A DNA stretch of 64,000 bases from Bacteroidota bacterium (GTDB taxonomy: Bacteria; Bacteroidota; Bacteroidia; AKYH767-A; 2013-40CM-41-45): assembly GCA_016720935.1 (NCBI GenBank), contig JADKJP010000006.1:1054001-1118000 (forward strand). The letters run 5' to 3'. Both the position numbers and the translations under genes were made by a program. Each line of letters begins with the position of its first letter. Positions within the stretch are counted from its first letter, which is position 1. Below the pieces are notes generated by a model, which was not told the DNA's origin, did no database searches, and worked only from the letters and a program-made list of their open reading frames with translations. This document shows, piece after piece, positions 16,720-26,544 of the stretch.

Positions 16720-19098
16720 ATGAGCAGAAGTTGCTTGAAATCAGCACCTTTTTTAATCTGTAGTACCAACAGTATTTTACTCTTGGTGCTTTTGCTTTTT
16801 AGCGACTCCTCATTTGCTACTCATATTGTCGGTGGTGAAATGAATTACCGCAATTTGGGTGGTAATTTATACGAAATCAAACTTACTGTATACCGTGATT
16901 GTTATAATGGAATAGCTCCCTTTGATAATCCTGCTTCTGTCGGAATCTTTGATGCGAATAATAATCTTGTATCAGTAGTTTCACCTAGCATCAACGACCG
17001 GCAGCAGGTTCCCAACGCGATCAATACTCCCTGCCTGATTCCTCCATCAGATGTCTGCTATGAAGTGGCACATTATATTTTTACTACATCATTGCCTCCG
17101 ATTGCAGGAGGCTATCAGATCGTTTATCAGCGATGTTGCAGGAACAGTACAATTGTCAACCTTGCAAACGTAAACAGTACAGGAGCAACCTATCTTGCTA
17201 CTATCCCTGATCCTTCTGTCGCTACCGTAAACAGCAATCCCATATTCAATAGCTGGCCACCAACTTTTATTTGTCTTGGCGCGCCTTTTACAAATGATCA
17301 CTCCGCTTCAGATCCTGACGGAGATTCCCTGGTTTATGAGCTGTGTACACCATATAATGGTGCGGATCCGAATACACCTATGCCTCAGCCACCCAATCCA
17401 CCTCCATACGATACAGTCGTTTTTATACCGCCATATTCATTGAGTGATGTGATGGGAGGAACACCAATGACCATCGATTCAAGAACAGGCCAACTAAAAG
17501 CGACACCTTCATCGATTGGTCAATATGTATATGGCGTGAGAGTTTTGGAATTTAGAAATGGTGTGAAAATCGGAGTGACTCAACGTGACTTCCAGGTGAA
17601 TGTGGTCCCTTGTCCGCAAATTACGGTAGCTTCTATCTTTTCACCTACGATTGTTTGCGGAAGCCTTGTTGCCGCATTCACCAATAACAGTTTTAATGCA
17701 GGAACTTATTCCTGGAACTTTGGTGATACCAGCACCACCGCGGATACTTCCTCAGTCCAGAATCCTAACTGGTTGTATCCCGACACCGGAAATTATTTAG
17801 CTACACTCATTGCATATTCTCCGATCAATCCTGATTGCAACGATACCGCTGAGGGAATTGTCAGGGTTTATCCTGTCTTCAATGCGGCATTCAATACGAT
17901 TAATGAACGTTGTAAATCTGTATTTGAATTTAAAGATCAATCCTGGGGAATAGGAGGGACCGCTTCATTTTGGGCATGGTCATTCGGTGACGGGCAGACA
18001 TCTACTGTTCGGAATCCTTCTCACGATTATACTGAACCTGGGCTTTACGATGTCCAACTGATTACTTCAACTGATTCCGCCTGTCTGGATACCATGACGC
18101 AAACAATCTCTGTATTGCAGGTACCGGTTGCTTCTTTCATTCCGTCTCTTGATACATGCAAAAGAACATTGAGTATCGTAAATACTTCCGAATATGCTTC
18201 TGAGTTTCATTGGAATTTTGGAGACTCTTTTTATTCTGACGATGAATCACCAGAACATGCTTACGGTGCTTCAGGCACATACCTTATTCAGGCGACTGTG
18301 GTAACTGATTCGGGTTGTGTGGATACTTCAGGTGTTTACCCATTGACAATCCCGCCATTACCAAAAGCCAGGTTTCTGGATTCAGTTGCTTCCTGTGATT
18401 CAGTTGTGACTTTTACCAATACTTCCTCTGATGCATCATTCTATTCCTGGGATTTTGGCGATGGAGATACAAGTGACCTGGAAACTCCGCAACACACCTA
18501 TGAAATGTCAGGACATATTCCGGTGACATTGATTGCTACTTCAGATTATGGTTGCAAGGATACCGTATCGAGGGATTTGTTTTTTGTGAGCTTTAAAAAA
18601 GCGGAATTCAATTCCTTCCTTGATTCATGCAGTGGTCTGGTGAGTTTCAGGGATGTGACAAAAAATGCTGTTTACTATCATTGGGATTTTGGTGACGGAG
18701 ATACCAGTACTGTCGCCGAACCGGTTCACAAATACAAAGCCGATGGCGAATATCGGGTAGTTTTGAAAGTGAACAATGAAACCAGTTGCATCGATACTGT
18801 ATTTAATTTCACGCATTATGAATCACCTTTAGGTGAAAGCGTATACATTCCGAATTCTTTTACACCAAATGGTGATAACCTGAACGACATATTTAAAGCG
18901 GAAGTTTTTCGCCCCTGTGATATCTATTCTTTGTCCATTTTTGACAGATGGGGACAAATGGTCTATGAAACCGATGATGTCGCGAATACAAGTTGGGATG
19001 GAACTCTGGATGGAAGAAGAATTGAATCAGGCGTATATGTCTACATCCTCAAAGGTACAGATCTTGAAAAAAGAGGCATCATCAATATTGTCCGGTAA
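16720..19098 (+). CDS. PKD-repeat surface protein with gliding-motility-type (type B) T9SS C-terminus
   Basis: A 792-residue secreted protein. The signal peptide ends near SSFA, followed by a conserved THIVGGEMNYRNLGGNLYEIKLTVYRDCYNG domain (about 35-330) seen in many large Bacteroidota adhesins. Five PKD-like repeats follow, each with a W-[ND/DF]-FGD core (SWNFGD, AWSFGD, HWNFGD, SWDFGD, HWDFGD). The last about 90 residues are the gliding-motility-associated domain (PNSFTPNGDNLNDIF, IFDRWGQMVYE, WDGT, GVYVYIL). This domain directs T9SS type B secretion. I chose the ATG at 16720; the frame continues upstream to a TTG at 16654 but the signal peptide fits the later start. It is probably a surface adhesin or gliding-related protein. 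Confidence 0.82.
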   Translation: MSRSCLKSAPFLICSTNSILLLVLLLFSDSSFATHIVGGEMNYRNLGGNLYEIKLTVYRDCYNGIAPFDNPASVGIFDANNNLVSVVSPSINDRQQVPNAINTPCLIPPSDVCYEVAHYIFTTSLPPIAGGYQIVYQRCCRNSTIVNLANVNSTGATYLATIPDPSVATVNSNPIFNSWPPTFICLGAPFTNDHSASDPDGDSLVYELCTPYNGADPNTPMPQPPNPPPYDTVVFIPPYSLSDVMGGTPMTIDSRTGQLKATPSSIGQYVYGVRVLEFRNGVKIGVTQRDFQVNVVPCPQITVASIFSPTIVCGSLVAAFTNNSFNAGTYSWNFGDTSTTADTSSVQNPNWLYPDTGNYLATLIAYSPINPDCNDTAEGIVRVYPVFNAAFNTINERCKSVFEFKDQSWGIGGTASFWAWSFGDGQTSTVRNPSHDYTEPGLYDVQLITSTDSACLDTMTQTISVLQVPVASFIPSLDTCKRTLSIVNTSEYASEFHWNFGDSFYSDDESPEHAYGASGTYLIQATVVTDSGCVDTSGVYPLTIPPLPKARFLDSVASCDSVVTFTNTSSDASFYSWDFGDGDTSDLETPQHTYEMSGHIPVTLIATSDYGCKDTVSRDLFFVSFKKAEFNSFLDSCSGLVSFRDVTKNAVYYHWDFGDGDTSTVAEPVHKYKADGEYRVVLKVNNETSCIDTVFNFTHYESPLGESVYIPNSFTPNGDNLNDIFKAEVFRPCDIYSLSIFDRWGQMVYETDDVANTSWDGTLDGRRIESGVYVYILKGTDLEKRGIINIVR

Positions 19099-19127
19099 AA
19101 CTTTCTTCAGAGTAAAAAATCAAATCT

Positions 19128-20195
19128 TTATTTCCCTTTTCTTTTCCGGATTGTTTCTTCATAAATTTTAATGAGCGGATCAACAACAACATCTATGTTG
19201 TGATAATCTTCCGCATATTTCCTGCTCTCAATTCCTTTCGAGTTTCTTAATTCAGGATGTAATAAAAGATTCTCCAGCTGCTGATAAATCGTATCCGGAT
19301 TGGTATTGATGATCGGAGAAGTACCCGGAAAACATTCAAGCACGGATGGTTTCATGTAACACATCACCGGCTTACCAAATGCAAAAGCTTCCATGGTGGC
19401 CATCCCGTAACTTCCAAGTATGAGCTGATCTACGAAAATGTCACACTGTCGGATGGTTTCCAATGCCCTTGTTCTTTCAAATTTATGAACCAGGATAAAT
19501 TCCAGTTCATATTTTTGTTTGAGCTTTTCAACAGCATCCACAACATAGGAAGTTCCTTTGCATACCGGAGCAGACGGCGCATGCACAATGAGTGGTTTTT
19601 TGTTGTCGGCAGAAGGATATTGTGGAGTATACAAGCCTAGATCAATCCGTTGAATAAACTTTACATACTCCGGAAAAATGTCAGGGAGAATGTATTGCTC
19701 CATTCCCGGAAAAACCAACGGAACAAATCCGGCCTGCTGATACATCTTTTGGATCCGTCTCGAATGATCCATGCTTTCATAAGCGTACTCATAGCCATTG
19801 TGAAAGATCGCTTTGTAATAAGGATTATCAGCAAATTCAACTTCCGGTATACGTATGTCACTTCCAACCCATTCAACCAGACAAGGTTTCTTGTAATACT
19901 GAATGATTGGCAGCGTTAATTTAAGAAGCGGAATGCTGAAAGTTCCACACCAGTGTATCACGTCCGCCCACTGAATGGCTCTTACTGTCTCCAGATAAAA
20001 ACGACTCAGGTTGTAAAATTTCTGTGGAAATCCGTAGGGTAAATTTTTGAGCTGGTAGGATTTGAAATTCTTATTGTCCTGGTAAGGATTGGAATCAATA
20101 AACAATGCCTTCGCGTCGATTCCCGCATGAATCAGACGATCCACAGTAATCGCAGGCATGGATGCAATGTTTGAAGGTAAAACCAGGACTTTCAA
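19128..20195 (-). CDS. Glycosyltransferase (GT4-like)
   Basis: A 355-residue cytoplasmic protein with a two-domain GT-B architecture. The N-terminal half starts MKVLVLPSNIASMPA. The C-terminal half has the nucleotide-sugar-binding pattern IVHAPSAPVCKGTSYVVDAVEKL (about 207-229) and QLILGSYGMATMEAFAFGKPVMCY (about 262-285), where the Glu of MEAFA matches the family's EX7E region. It is the last gene of a minus-strand operon (24836 to 19128) of sugar-modifying enzymes. It converges on the PKD gene. Donor and acceptor cannot be read from sequence. Confidence 0.75.
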   Translation of the reverse strand: MKVLVLPSNIASMPAITVDRLIHAGIDAKALFIDSNPYQDNKNFKSYQLKNLPYGFPQKFYNLSRFYLETVRAIQWADVIHWCGTFSIPLLKLTLPIIQYYKKPCLVEWVGSDIRIPEVEFADNPYYKAIFHNGYEYAYESMDHSRRIQKMYQQAGFVPLVFPGMEQYILPDIFPEYVKFIQRIDLGLYTPQYPSADNKKPLIVHAPSAPVCKGTSYVVDAVEKLKQKYELEFILVHKFERTRALETIRQCDIFVDQLILGSYGMATMEAFAFGKPVMCYMKPSVLECFPGTSPIINTNPDTIYQQLENLLLHPELRNSKGIESRKYAEDYHNIDVVVDPLIKIYEETIRKRKGK

Positions 20196-20208
20196 GACAG
20201 AGAATTAT

Positions 20209-21096
20209 TTATTTTTTACCACGCATGGTTATTCCGTAAAAATCCGTGAACTCGTGAGTCACTTTCAGACCGGCTTTGGCAAACCAACCTCTGACTTCTT
20301 CTGTGGTATGTCGCGTGCAATTTTGTGGATGATACCAGTCAAAGTTGATAACGGAATTATCATGAAAACTCATGCTGTCGCTCCAGAAACATTTGAAGAA
20401 AAAATGATAGATCAGTCTTTGTACATCGTATTCGCCTGCTTCAATTCCCATGACATCAAGTGCAGGTACAGTAACCTTTACATTCTGTTTGTGCAATTCC
20501 ATTCCAAACTTCGTGATCTCATCACAAACTTTCATTGCTTCCTCATAACTCAATCCTGCTATTTTATCACGGATAAAATCATCGGAATATTCCCGCAATG
20601 GTGCTTTTTTCTTATAAACGTATATCGCTATCTCTCCATCTGAGGATAATAATTTCACAAGATTGAGAAAAGCGGTTTCAGCATTTGCAGTATGATGCAA
20701 TACTTCCTGACTATAAATAAAATCAAAGGTGCCAAGGTCAGAGAGATCGTTCATGAGATCTTTCTCATAAAACGAAGTGTTCGGAGCATTGTCAAGATTT
20801 TTCTTCGCGATTTCACTGGCAACAAGATCAATCCCTACAATTTCACTTTCTGCAGGAGCAGTCGTACGCAACAATGCGGTAACCCGGCCATTTCCACATC
20901 CCGCATCCAGTATTCTTTTTTTGTTTTTCAGGAAAGAAGATAATTCAGCTGCCGACTGAAATCCGTTTCTGTTCAATATCCAGTTTCGGATATCTGAACC
21001 TTCACGAAGAGTTTCAGAAAAGGCAAGGTCCGGATTGTTTTTCCATTTGCTGAAAAAACTTTCGGCTGTATTGTTCATACTAGTCATAGCATACAC
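20209..21096 (-). CDS. Class I SAM-dependent methyltransferase
   Basis: A 295-residue methyltransferase with SAM-binding motif I ILDAGCGNGRVTALL (about 63-77), followed by IVGIDLVASEIA (acidic motif II) and the motif-IV-like FDFIYSQEVLHH. The start region overlaps the stop of the upstream epimerase by 13 bases, and Met4 or Met7 are alternative starts; such overlap means translational coupling. Its place in a polysaccharide operon suggests it methylates a sugar or lipid-linked glycan, but the substrate cannot be assigned. Confidence 0.82.
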   Translation of the reverse strand: MYAMTSMNNTAESFFSKWKNNPDLAFSETLREGSDIRNWILNRNGFQSAAELSSFLKNKKRILDAGCGNGRVTALLRTTAPAESEIVGIDLVASEIAKKNLDNAPNTSFYEKDLMNDLSDLGTFDFIYSQEVLHHTANAETAFLNLVKLLSSDGEIAIYVYKKKAPLREYSDDFIRDKIAGLSYEEAMKVCDEITKFGMELHKQNVKVTVPALDVMGIEAGEYDVQRLIYHFFFKCFWSDSMSFHDNSVINFDWYHPQNCTRHTTEEVRGWFAKAGLKVTHEFTDFYGITMRGKK

Positions 21097-21950
21097 TTTT
21101 TTAATCCCTCCTGCAATGTAGTCAGTGGTTGGTATTTTGTAAGATTGTAAATTCTGGAAGAATCACAACGGATGTTCACGACATTTCCTTCCTGGATCTT
21201 CACATTAGCTTTCTTTCCTGATTGAGAAGCAATAAGGTCAATAATCTCCCTCAGTGATGTTTCTTTCAATCCGCCCAAATTCAGGATTTCAAATTTTTTG
21301 ATCTCTGATGAAATTAACCTGCTGATGATTTCAGTGCAGTCGTCAATGTAAATCGGACTTAACAACAAACCTTTGTTTTGATTCAATTGTATTTCTCCTC
21401 CCGACAAAATCTTATCAATGATGTTCGGGATCAGCATGTTTTTCTGTCCGGGCCCGTATGGAGAGAACAAACGAAGTATGGCTATGGAGATGGAATCACT
21501 GTAGGGTCTCAATAAATTTTCAGCGGCAAGTTTAGAAGCCGCGTAAAAGTTTGATGCTTCTGTTTCATCACTCTCCTTTAAAATTGCTGTGGAGCTTTTA
21601 TATACACTCCCCGTAGATGCATAGATGAATTTTGAAACTCCGTTTCTTTTGCACCAGTCAATGAGTTGAAATGTGGAATTTACATTCACCATGTAAATAT
21701 CCTTTGCCTTATCAGGGAATTCCCTGTAATGACGGGATTGAGCAAGATGCACAACCGCATCCGGCTTTGGAAGATTTCCGGGAAGAATAAATTCACCTCC
21801 GAAATCAATCTGAATAGGGTAGTGCCTTGAAGAAAGTGGAGAAAGAACAGATCTGTCAGCTGTATACACTTCATGTTCCGGATTTCGTAACAATGCCGAA
21901 ACCAGGTGGCTGCCAATAAATCCGGATGCTCCTGTGACTAAAATCTTCAT
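21084..21950 (-). CDS. NAD-dependent sugar epimerase/dehydratase (extended SDR)
   Basis: A 288-residue extended short-chain dehydrogenase. It has the Rossmann motif VTGASGFIGSH (about 5-15), the catalytic Ser/Thr region YASTGSVY and the Tyr-x3-Lys pair in NFYAASKLAAEN. It acts on a nucleotide-activated sugar, as an epimerase or 4,6-dehydratase-like enzyme. Its start overlaps the stop of the asparagine-synthase-like gene by 4 bases (ATGA type), and its stop overlaps the next methyltransferase gene. It lies in a tight operon with a second, different SDR at 23853. Confidence 0.85.
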   Translation of the reverse strand: MKILVTGASGFIGSHLVSALLRNPEHEVYTADRSVLSPLSSRHYPIQIDFGGEFILPGNLPKPDAVVHLAQSRHYREFPDKAKDIYMVNVNSTFQLIDWCKRNGVSKFIYASTGSVYKSSTAILKESDETEASNFYAASKLAAENLLRPYSDSISIAILRLFSPYGPGQKNMLIPNIIDKILSGGEIQLNQNKGLLLSPIYIDDCTEIISRLISSEIKKFEILNLGGLKETSLREIIDLIASQSGKKANVKIQEGNVVNIRCDSSRIYNLTKYQPLTTLQEGLKKCML

Positions 21951-23848
21951 GCTGTTTCTTCAGTTTCATTAAAAACAAAATGGCGCAACCACCACTCCAG
22001 ACAAATGAATGACCAGATCAGCAAACGATGATTTACATTCTGATTGCAATGTTCATCAAGCGTTTTGTCAATGTATGCCGGGTTGATAAATTCACGCAAC
22101 CTGGATTTTTTCTTATCCGTAATTAGCGCGGATACATACTGGAAATTCTCTCCACGATACCAGGATTCATCCGGCGCGGAAAATCCTTGTTTCTTTCGTT
22201 GTAAAATTTGCTGCGGTAAAATTCTGGACATCGATTTCCTTAGAACATTTTTCCCGTCATCGAATTGCATTTCATATCTCCTGAGTTTTCCCAAATCATT
22301 TTCATCGATCCGTGTCATCTCATCAAATTTCCCGAGTTTATAACGCACAGGAATTTTCTGAGCGAAGTCCACAAGGTCGTTGTCCATAAACGGAAATCTC
22401 TCTTCCATGGAATGCGCCATTGCCAGTTTATCACCAACAAGGAAAAGAGCCGGAAGAAATGTTTTTGCCTCGAAATACAAGGAATTTTTTACATGGTCCT
22501 CAGGTGAACCATAACTGAGTTTATCATTATACAAAAACACATTTTTGAAAACAGAAAATGGATCTCTGCCGGCCTGTGTTTTTGAATACACTTCTGAATT
22601 GAACAACTGCTTTTTATCCTCATCATTCACGAGACGTTGCCAGAAGCTGTAGTATTCTTTAAAATAATCGTCGCGGTTCAGCGATTTGCTTACACGGTAA
22701 TATCTCCAGGGATAACCTCCATACAATTCATCTCCTCCGGCACCGCTCAGGCAAACTTTCACAAATTTGCTTGCAAGACCGGAAATGTAATAGTTCGGAT
22801 AACTCATTCCAACACGCAAATCTTCCAGATGGTACACCAGCTTCGGCATGGCCCATGACAAGTCGCTGCTGTTCAGTACCTGTTCGTAATGTTCCGTTTT
22901 GTAATAACTGGCCATCAATTCAGCATCGCGGCGTTCGTCAAAATTTGCCTCTCGACCCGTCGTTGCCGACATATCAAATCCGCAAGTAAATGTCGCGAGT
23001 CGGGATGTTTGTCTGCTTGCTACCGATGTAATCGAACCCGAATCCATACCACCGCTGAGGTAACAGCCCACACGTACATCGGCTACCATCTGACGTTCCA
23101 CTGCTTGCTGAAAGAGACGAAAAGTTTCTTCCTCAGCAGTCTTTTCATCAATGCGTTCATCCGTATCGGTGAAATTATAATCCCAGTAAGACCATTCTTT
23201 CAAATTCAGCTGCCTGTCGAATTTCAATATTCTCGCGGGAGCAAGCAATTGAATCCCTTTAAAGAGCGTATGAAAACGAAAAAGATTCTGAAAAGTAAAA
23301 TATTCGTTGAGTGCTTCGTAATTTATATCGAACTGATAACCGGGATGAACAAGAATCGCTTTGATCTCTGATGCAAAAATGATTTTATCATTCTGGATGC
23401 TTACATACACCGGTTTAATACCGAATCTGTCACGAGCGATCACCAATTCTCCTGAACGTTTGTCGTAAATCGCCAAAGCGAACATTCCGTTCAGCTTTTT
23501 AAATACTTCGTCACCCCATTCAAGATAACCCTTCAATACTACTTCTGTGTCTGTCCTTGAGGAAAAGGAATGACCACGCTGGATAAGTTCATTGCGTAGT
23601 TCCGCGAAATTGTAAATCTCCCCGTTGAAGGTGATCACCAATGAACCATCTTCTGTGGACATAGGTTGTTTCCCGGCAGAAGTCAAATCGAGAATCGCGA
23701 GTCGTTTGTGACCGAGTGCAACGTTTTCGTGCACATAAACACCGTCTCCATCCGGACCACGGTGTGCAATTCTGCTCAACATTTTTTTGATGATGCCGTT
23801 ATCCGAAACCGGTTTATCAGCATACAGGAATCCGGCTATACCGCACAT
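21947..23848 (-). CDS. asnB: Asparagine synthase (glutamine-hydrolysing) family amidotransferase
   Basis: A 633-residue AsnB-family enzyme. The N-terminal glutaminase domain begins MCGIAGFLY with nucleophile Cys2, then HRGPDGDG, HKRLAILDL and FNGEIYN. The synthase domain has the ATP pyrophosphatase loop YLSGGMDSGSITSVA (about 264-278) and SGAGGDELYGGYPW. In this family the ammonia released from glutamine is added to a carboxylate activated as an adenylate. The gene is embedded between two sugar epimerases and a methyltransferase, so amidation of a uronic acid in a surface polysaccharide (WbpS-like role) is more likely than asparagine supply; this is inference from context. Confidence 0.88.
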   Translation of the reverse strand: MCGIAGFLYADKPVSDNGIIKKMLSRIAHRGPDGDGVYVHENVALGHKRLAILDLTSAGKQPMSTEDGSLVITFNGEIYNFAELRNELIQRGHSFSSRTDTEVVLKGYLEWGDEVFKKLNGMFALAIYDKRSGELVIARDRFGIKPVYVSIQNDKIIFASEIKAILVHPGYQFDINYEALNEYFTFQNLFRFHTLFKGIQLLAPARILKFDRQLNLKEWSYWDYNFTDTDERIDEKTAEEETFRLFQQAVERQMVADVRVGCYLSGGMDSGSITSVASRQTSRLATFTCGFDMSATTGREANFDERRDAELMASYYKTEHYEQVLNSSDLSWAMPKLVYHLEDLRVGMSYPNYYISGLASKFVKVCLSGAGGDELYGGYPWRYYRVSKSLNRDDYFKEYYSFWQRLVNDEDKKQLFNSEVYSKTQAGRDPFSVFKNVFLYNDKLSYGSPEDHVKNSLYFEAKTFLPALFLVGDKLAMAHSMEERFPFMDNDLVDFAQKIPVRYKLGKFDEMTRIDENDLGKLRRYEMQFDDGKNVLRKSMSRILPQQILQRKKQGFSAPDESWYRGENFQYVSALITDKKKSRLREFINPAYIDKTLDEHCNQNVNHRLLIWSFICLEWWLRHFVFNETEETA

Positions 23849-23852
23849 GAGC

Positions 23853-24836
23853 TTAGATTGCAGAAATTTTTTGTTGCGCGATTCGCCAGTCGATGAGTCT
23901 CAATAAACCATCTTTCAGCGATGTAGAAAAGTAGAAATCGATTTCATTTTTTGCCTTGTCAACCGACGCGATTCTGTTTTTTACAAATTGTCTTGCATCG
24001 TCCGGTGCATAAGGCTTATACGTAACCTGAAGGTCCGAATTTTTTAGAGAAAGAATGAGGTTGCACAATTCACGGATAGTGGTTTGTATACCCGTACCGA
24101 CATTGTAAAAACCAATATTCACCGGACTTGTAAGTGCTTTGATGTTGCATTCAGCGACATCATCAACATAAATAAAATCATAAGCCTGAGTTCCGTCCCC
24201 ATTGATGGTTGGAGGATCATTCTGATCAATCTTATTCAGCATAATCGGAATAACACCTGTATAGGCAGCATTCTGATCCTGTCCGGGTCCATATACATTC
24301 ATGTAACGTAATCCCACAATCGGTAAACCGTACCGGTCATTATATGCAGTACACATGGCCTCACCGGCAATTTTGGTGGCACCGTAAAAATTTCTATTGT
24401 TAAAAGGATGTTCTTCGGTCATCGGAACCTGTAAAGCATCGCCATAAACAGAAGCGGAAGAGGAGTAGACCAGTTTCTTGATGTTGTTCTTAACACAGGC
24501 TTCCAGCACATTGAAAGTTCCGGCTATGTTGACTTCAAAAGCAGTACGCGGATAATCTTTGCAATGCAAGAGCCACATCGCTGCCAGATGAAAAACATAA
24601 TCCATGCCTTTCATGGCATCGTGAAGGATGTCAATATCGCGTACATCACCACCTACATCAAAAATTCTAACCCTTGGATCCTTTAAGGATTGATTGATGT
24701 TCTCATGTTTGCCACGAACGAAGTTGTCATAAATGACAATCTCTTTAACATCCTCATTTAGAAGACGTTTAACAACATGTGAGCCGATAAAACCAGCTCC
24801 GCCGATGACGAGTACCCTGCTACCTTCCAGTTTCAT
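23853..24836 (-). CDS. NAD-dependent epimerase (UDP-sugar 4-epimerase-like)
   Basis: A 327-residue extended SDR, the first gene of the minus-strand operon ending at 19128. It has VIGGAGFIGSHVVKRLL (NAD-binding GxxGxxG), the active-site YSSSASVYG and NFYGATKIAGE (Tyr-x3-Lys). The motif set resembles UDP-glucuronate or UDP-N-acetylhexosamine 4-epimerases. Its product may be the uronic acid sugar later amidated by the neighbouring AsnB-like enzyme. The exact substrate is not decided by sequence. A candidate -7 promoter element lies about 50 bases upstream. Confidence 0.85.
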   Translation of the reverse strand: MKLEGSRVLVIGGAGFIGSHVVKRLLNEDVKEIVIYDNFVRGKHENINQSLKDPRVRIFDVGGDVRDIDILHDAMKGMDYVFHLAAMWLLHCKDYPRTAFEVNIAGTFNVLEACVKNNIKKLVYSSSASVYGDALQVPMTEEHPFNNRNFYGATKIAGEAMCTAYNDRYGLPIVGLRYMNVYGPGQDQNAAYTGVIPIMLNKIDQNDPPTINGDGTQAYDFIYVDDVAECNIKALTSPVNIGFYNVGTGIQTTIRELCNLILSLKNSDLQVTYKPYAPDDARQFVKNRIASVDKAKNEIDFYFSTSLKDGLLRLIDWRIAQQKISAI

Positions 24837-24888
24837 TGATAGATGTTTTTCTGATTTTACATGGATTTTTTCCGCACCATGAATTGAA

Positions 24889-24896
24889 CAAAATTA
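24889..24896 (-). promoter_or_regulatory. Candidate -7 element (TAATTTTG) of the epimerase-asnB operon
   Basis: An exact TANNTTTG match on the minus strand, 53 bases before the ATG at 24836. No TTTG is found at 19-21 bases further upstream, so this is a partial promoter match. Confidence 0.35.
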
Positions 24897-25074
24897 AGAA
24901 AATTTTCGACACTGATCCTTCGTTTACAGCTCTTGAAATGAATGGAAATATTGGTTGAAATCCGGATAACTTCAAAGGTTTTTCACTCCACCGGACGATG
25001 TTAATAGCCGTGAGAAACCCGGAACAACAGCTCCGAAAAAAGCAGTATCATTGCCTCTAAGCATCGCGACAAGA

Positions 25075-26544
25075 ATGGGAGTAATCAAACGTCAGGGAAT
25101 CACCAACACAATCTCCAGTTACCTCGGGATTGGTATTGGCTTCATCAACCTGATTGTGATTCAGCCCCAATTCCTGACAAAGGAAGAACTTGGTTTGACG
25201 CGGATACTGTATTCATTTTCCATACTGGTGGCCATGTTTATTCCACTCGGAATTGGGAATGCTGCCATCCGTTATTTTCCGCTTTTCAAAGACAAGGAAA
25301 ATAAAAACCATGGCTTTTTTGCTTTCATGAATTTGTTCCCACTGGCAGGATTTGTTTTGTCTTGCCTGGTGATTTTTCTGTTCAAGGATTTTATCCTGAA
25401 TCAGTACAGGACGCAGAGTCCATTGTTTCTCGAATATTTCAACTGGGTATTTCCATTGATCTTTTTCAACGGCTTTATTTCAGTACTCAGCATCTATTGT
25501 TTCGCCAATTACAAGTCAACAGTACCCGCATTCATCAATGATGTTGTGGTTCGTATTCTGACAATTATCGTTGTTTCCATCTACTTTATGAAATGGGTAA
25601 CATTGAATCAATTCGTCGCGCTGTTTGTTGGGGTTTATGCAATTCAGTTTCTCGGTTTGATCCTGTATATCTTTCAATTCGACCGGCCGGGATTCAAAAT
25701 AGACTGGACCATTTTTCGTGAAAAGAAAATGTTTGAACTGATACGCTATGGTTTGCTGCTCTGGTTTGCCAACATTGCGTCTATAGGACTCAAATACTTT
25801 GACTCCATAATGATCGGAAAATACCTTCCGCTTTCCTTTGTTGGGATCTATACCATCGCGGCATTCGTCCCGACTGTGATCGAAGCTCCACTAAATGCAA
25901 TCGACAAAATTGCTTCCGCGAAAATCTCCTTCGCGTGGGCAGAAAATGATCATTCCCAAATCCGGGAAATCTATCGTAAATCGAGTTTGTATCTTTTCCT
26001 GCTCGGTGGTTTTCTGTTTCTGAATATTAACGTAAACATTCACACTCTGCTCAGATTCCTTCCGTCAGGCTACGAAGAAGGGGAGATCGTAGTCTATATC
26101 ATCAGTATTGGAACTCTTTTCAATATGGCGACAGGTCTGAACGCGTCAATTCTTTTTAATTCGGAGAAATTCAAATTCGGAGCCTTTTTCCTGGTTCTGC
26201 TTGCGGTTATAATCCTTGCATTGCAAATGTTCCTTATACCGATTTATGGTATAGCAGGTGCAGCAATAGCGACTTGTATTGCTTCTCTGATTTACAATCT
26301 GATGTTGTTTCTGACTGTATGGAAATTCTTCGGACTACAACCCTTTGAAAGAGGAAATGTAAGAGTGTTGCTAAGTCTCATACTTTGTTTTGGAATCGGA
26401 TTGATGATCCCGCATCCTGACAATAAAATTCTGGATATCATAATACGTTCAGGTGTCGTATCGCTTCTCTATTTTATCCTCATCTATTCTCAAAAAATAG
26501 TCCCTGAATTCCACAAATATTTACCCTGGGAGAAAAAGAATTAA
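25075..26544 (+). CDS. Polysaccharide flippase (Wzx-like, MATE/MOP superfamily)
   Basis: A 489-residue inner-membrane protein with about 12-14 hydrophobic segments spread over its length. It begins MGVIKRQGITNTISSYLGIGIGFINLI, the typical start of oligosaccharide flippases, and keeps the pattern of polar residues between helices seen in Wzx proteins (GKYLPLSFVGIYTIAAFVPTVIEAPLNAIDKIASAKIS). It should flip undecaprenyl-diphosphate-linked glycan units to the periplasm. I chose the ATG at 25075; the frame opens with a TTG at 25051. Its stop overlaps the stop of the convergent TPR gene by 4 bases. It is divergent from the epimerase-asnB operon. Confidence 0.82.
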   Translation: MGVIKRQGITNTISSYLGIGIGFINLIVIQPQFLTKEELGLTRILYSFSILVAMFIPLGIGNAAIRYFPLFKDKENKNHGFFAFMNLFPLAGFVLSCLVIFLFKDFILNQYRTQSPLFLEYFNWVFPLIFFNGFISVLSIYCFANYKSTVPAFINDVVVRILTIIVVSIYFMKWVTLNQFVALFVGVYAIQFLGLILYIFQFDRPGFKIDWTIFREKKMFELIRYGLLLWFANIASIGLKYFDSIMIGKYLPLSFVGIYTIAAFVPTVIEAPLNAIDKIASAKISFAWAENDHSQIREIYRKSSLYLFLLGGFLFLNINVNIHTLLRFLPSGYEEGEIVVYIISIGTLFNMATGLNASILFNSEKFKFGAFFLVLLAVIILALQMFLIPIYGIAGAAIATCIASLIYNLMLFLTVWKFFGLQPFERGNVRVLLSLILCFGIGLMIPHPDNKILDIIIRSGVVSLLYFILIYSQKIVPEFHKYLPWEKKN

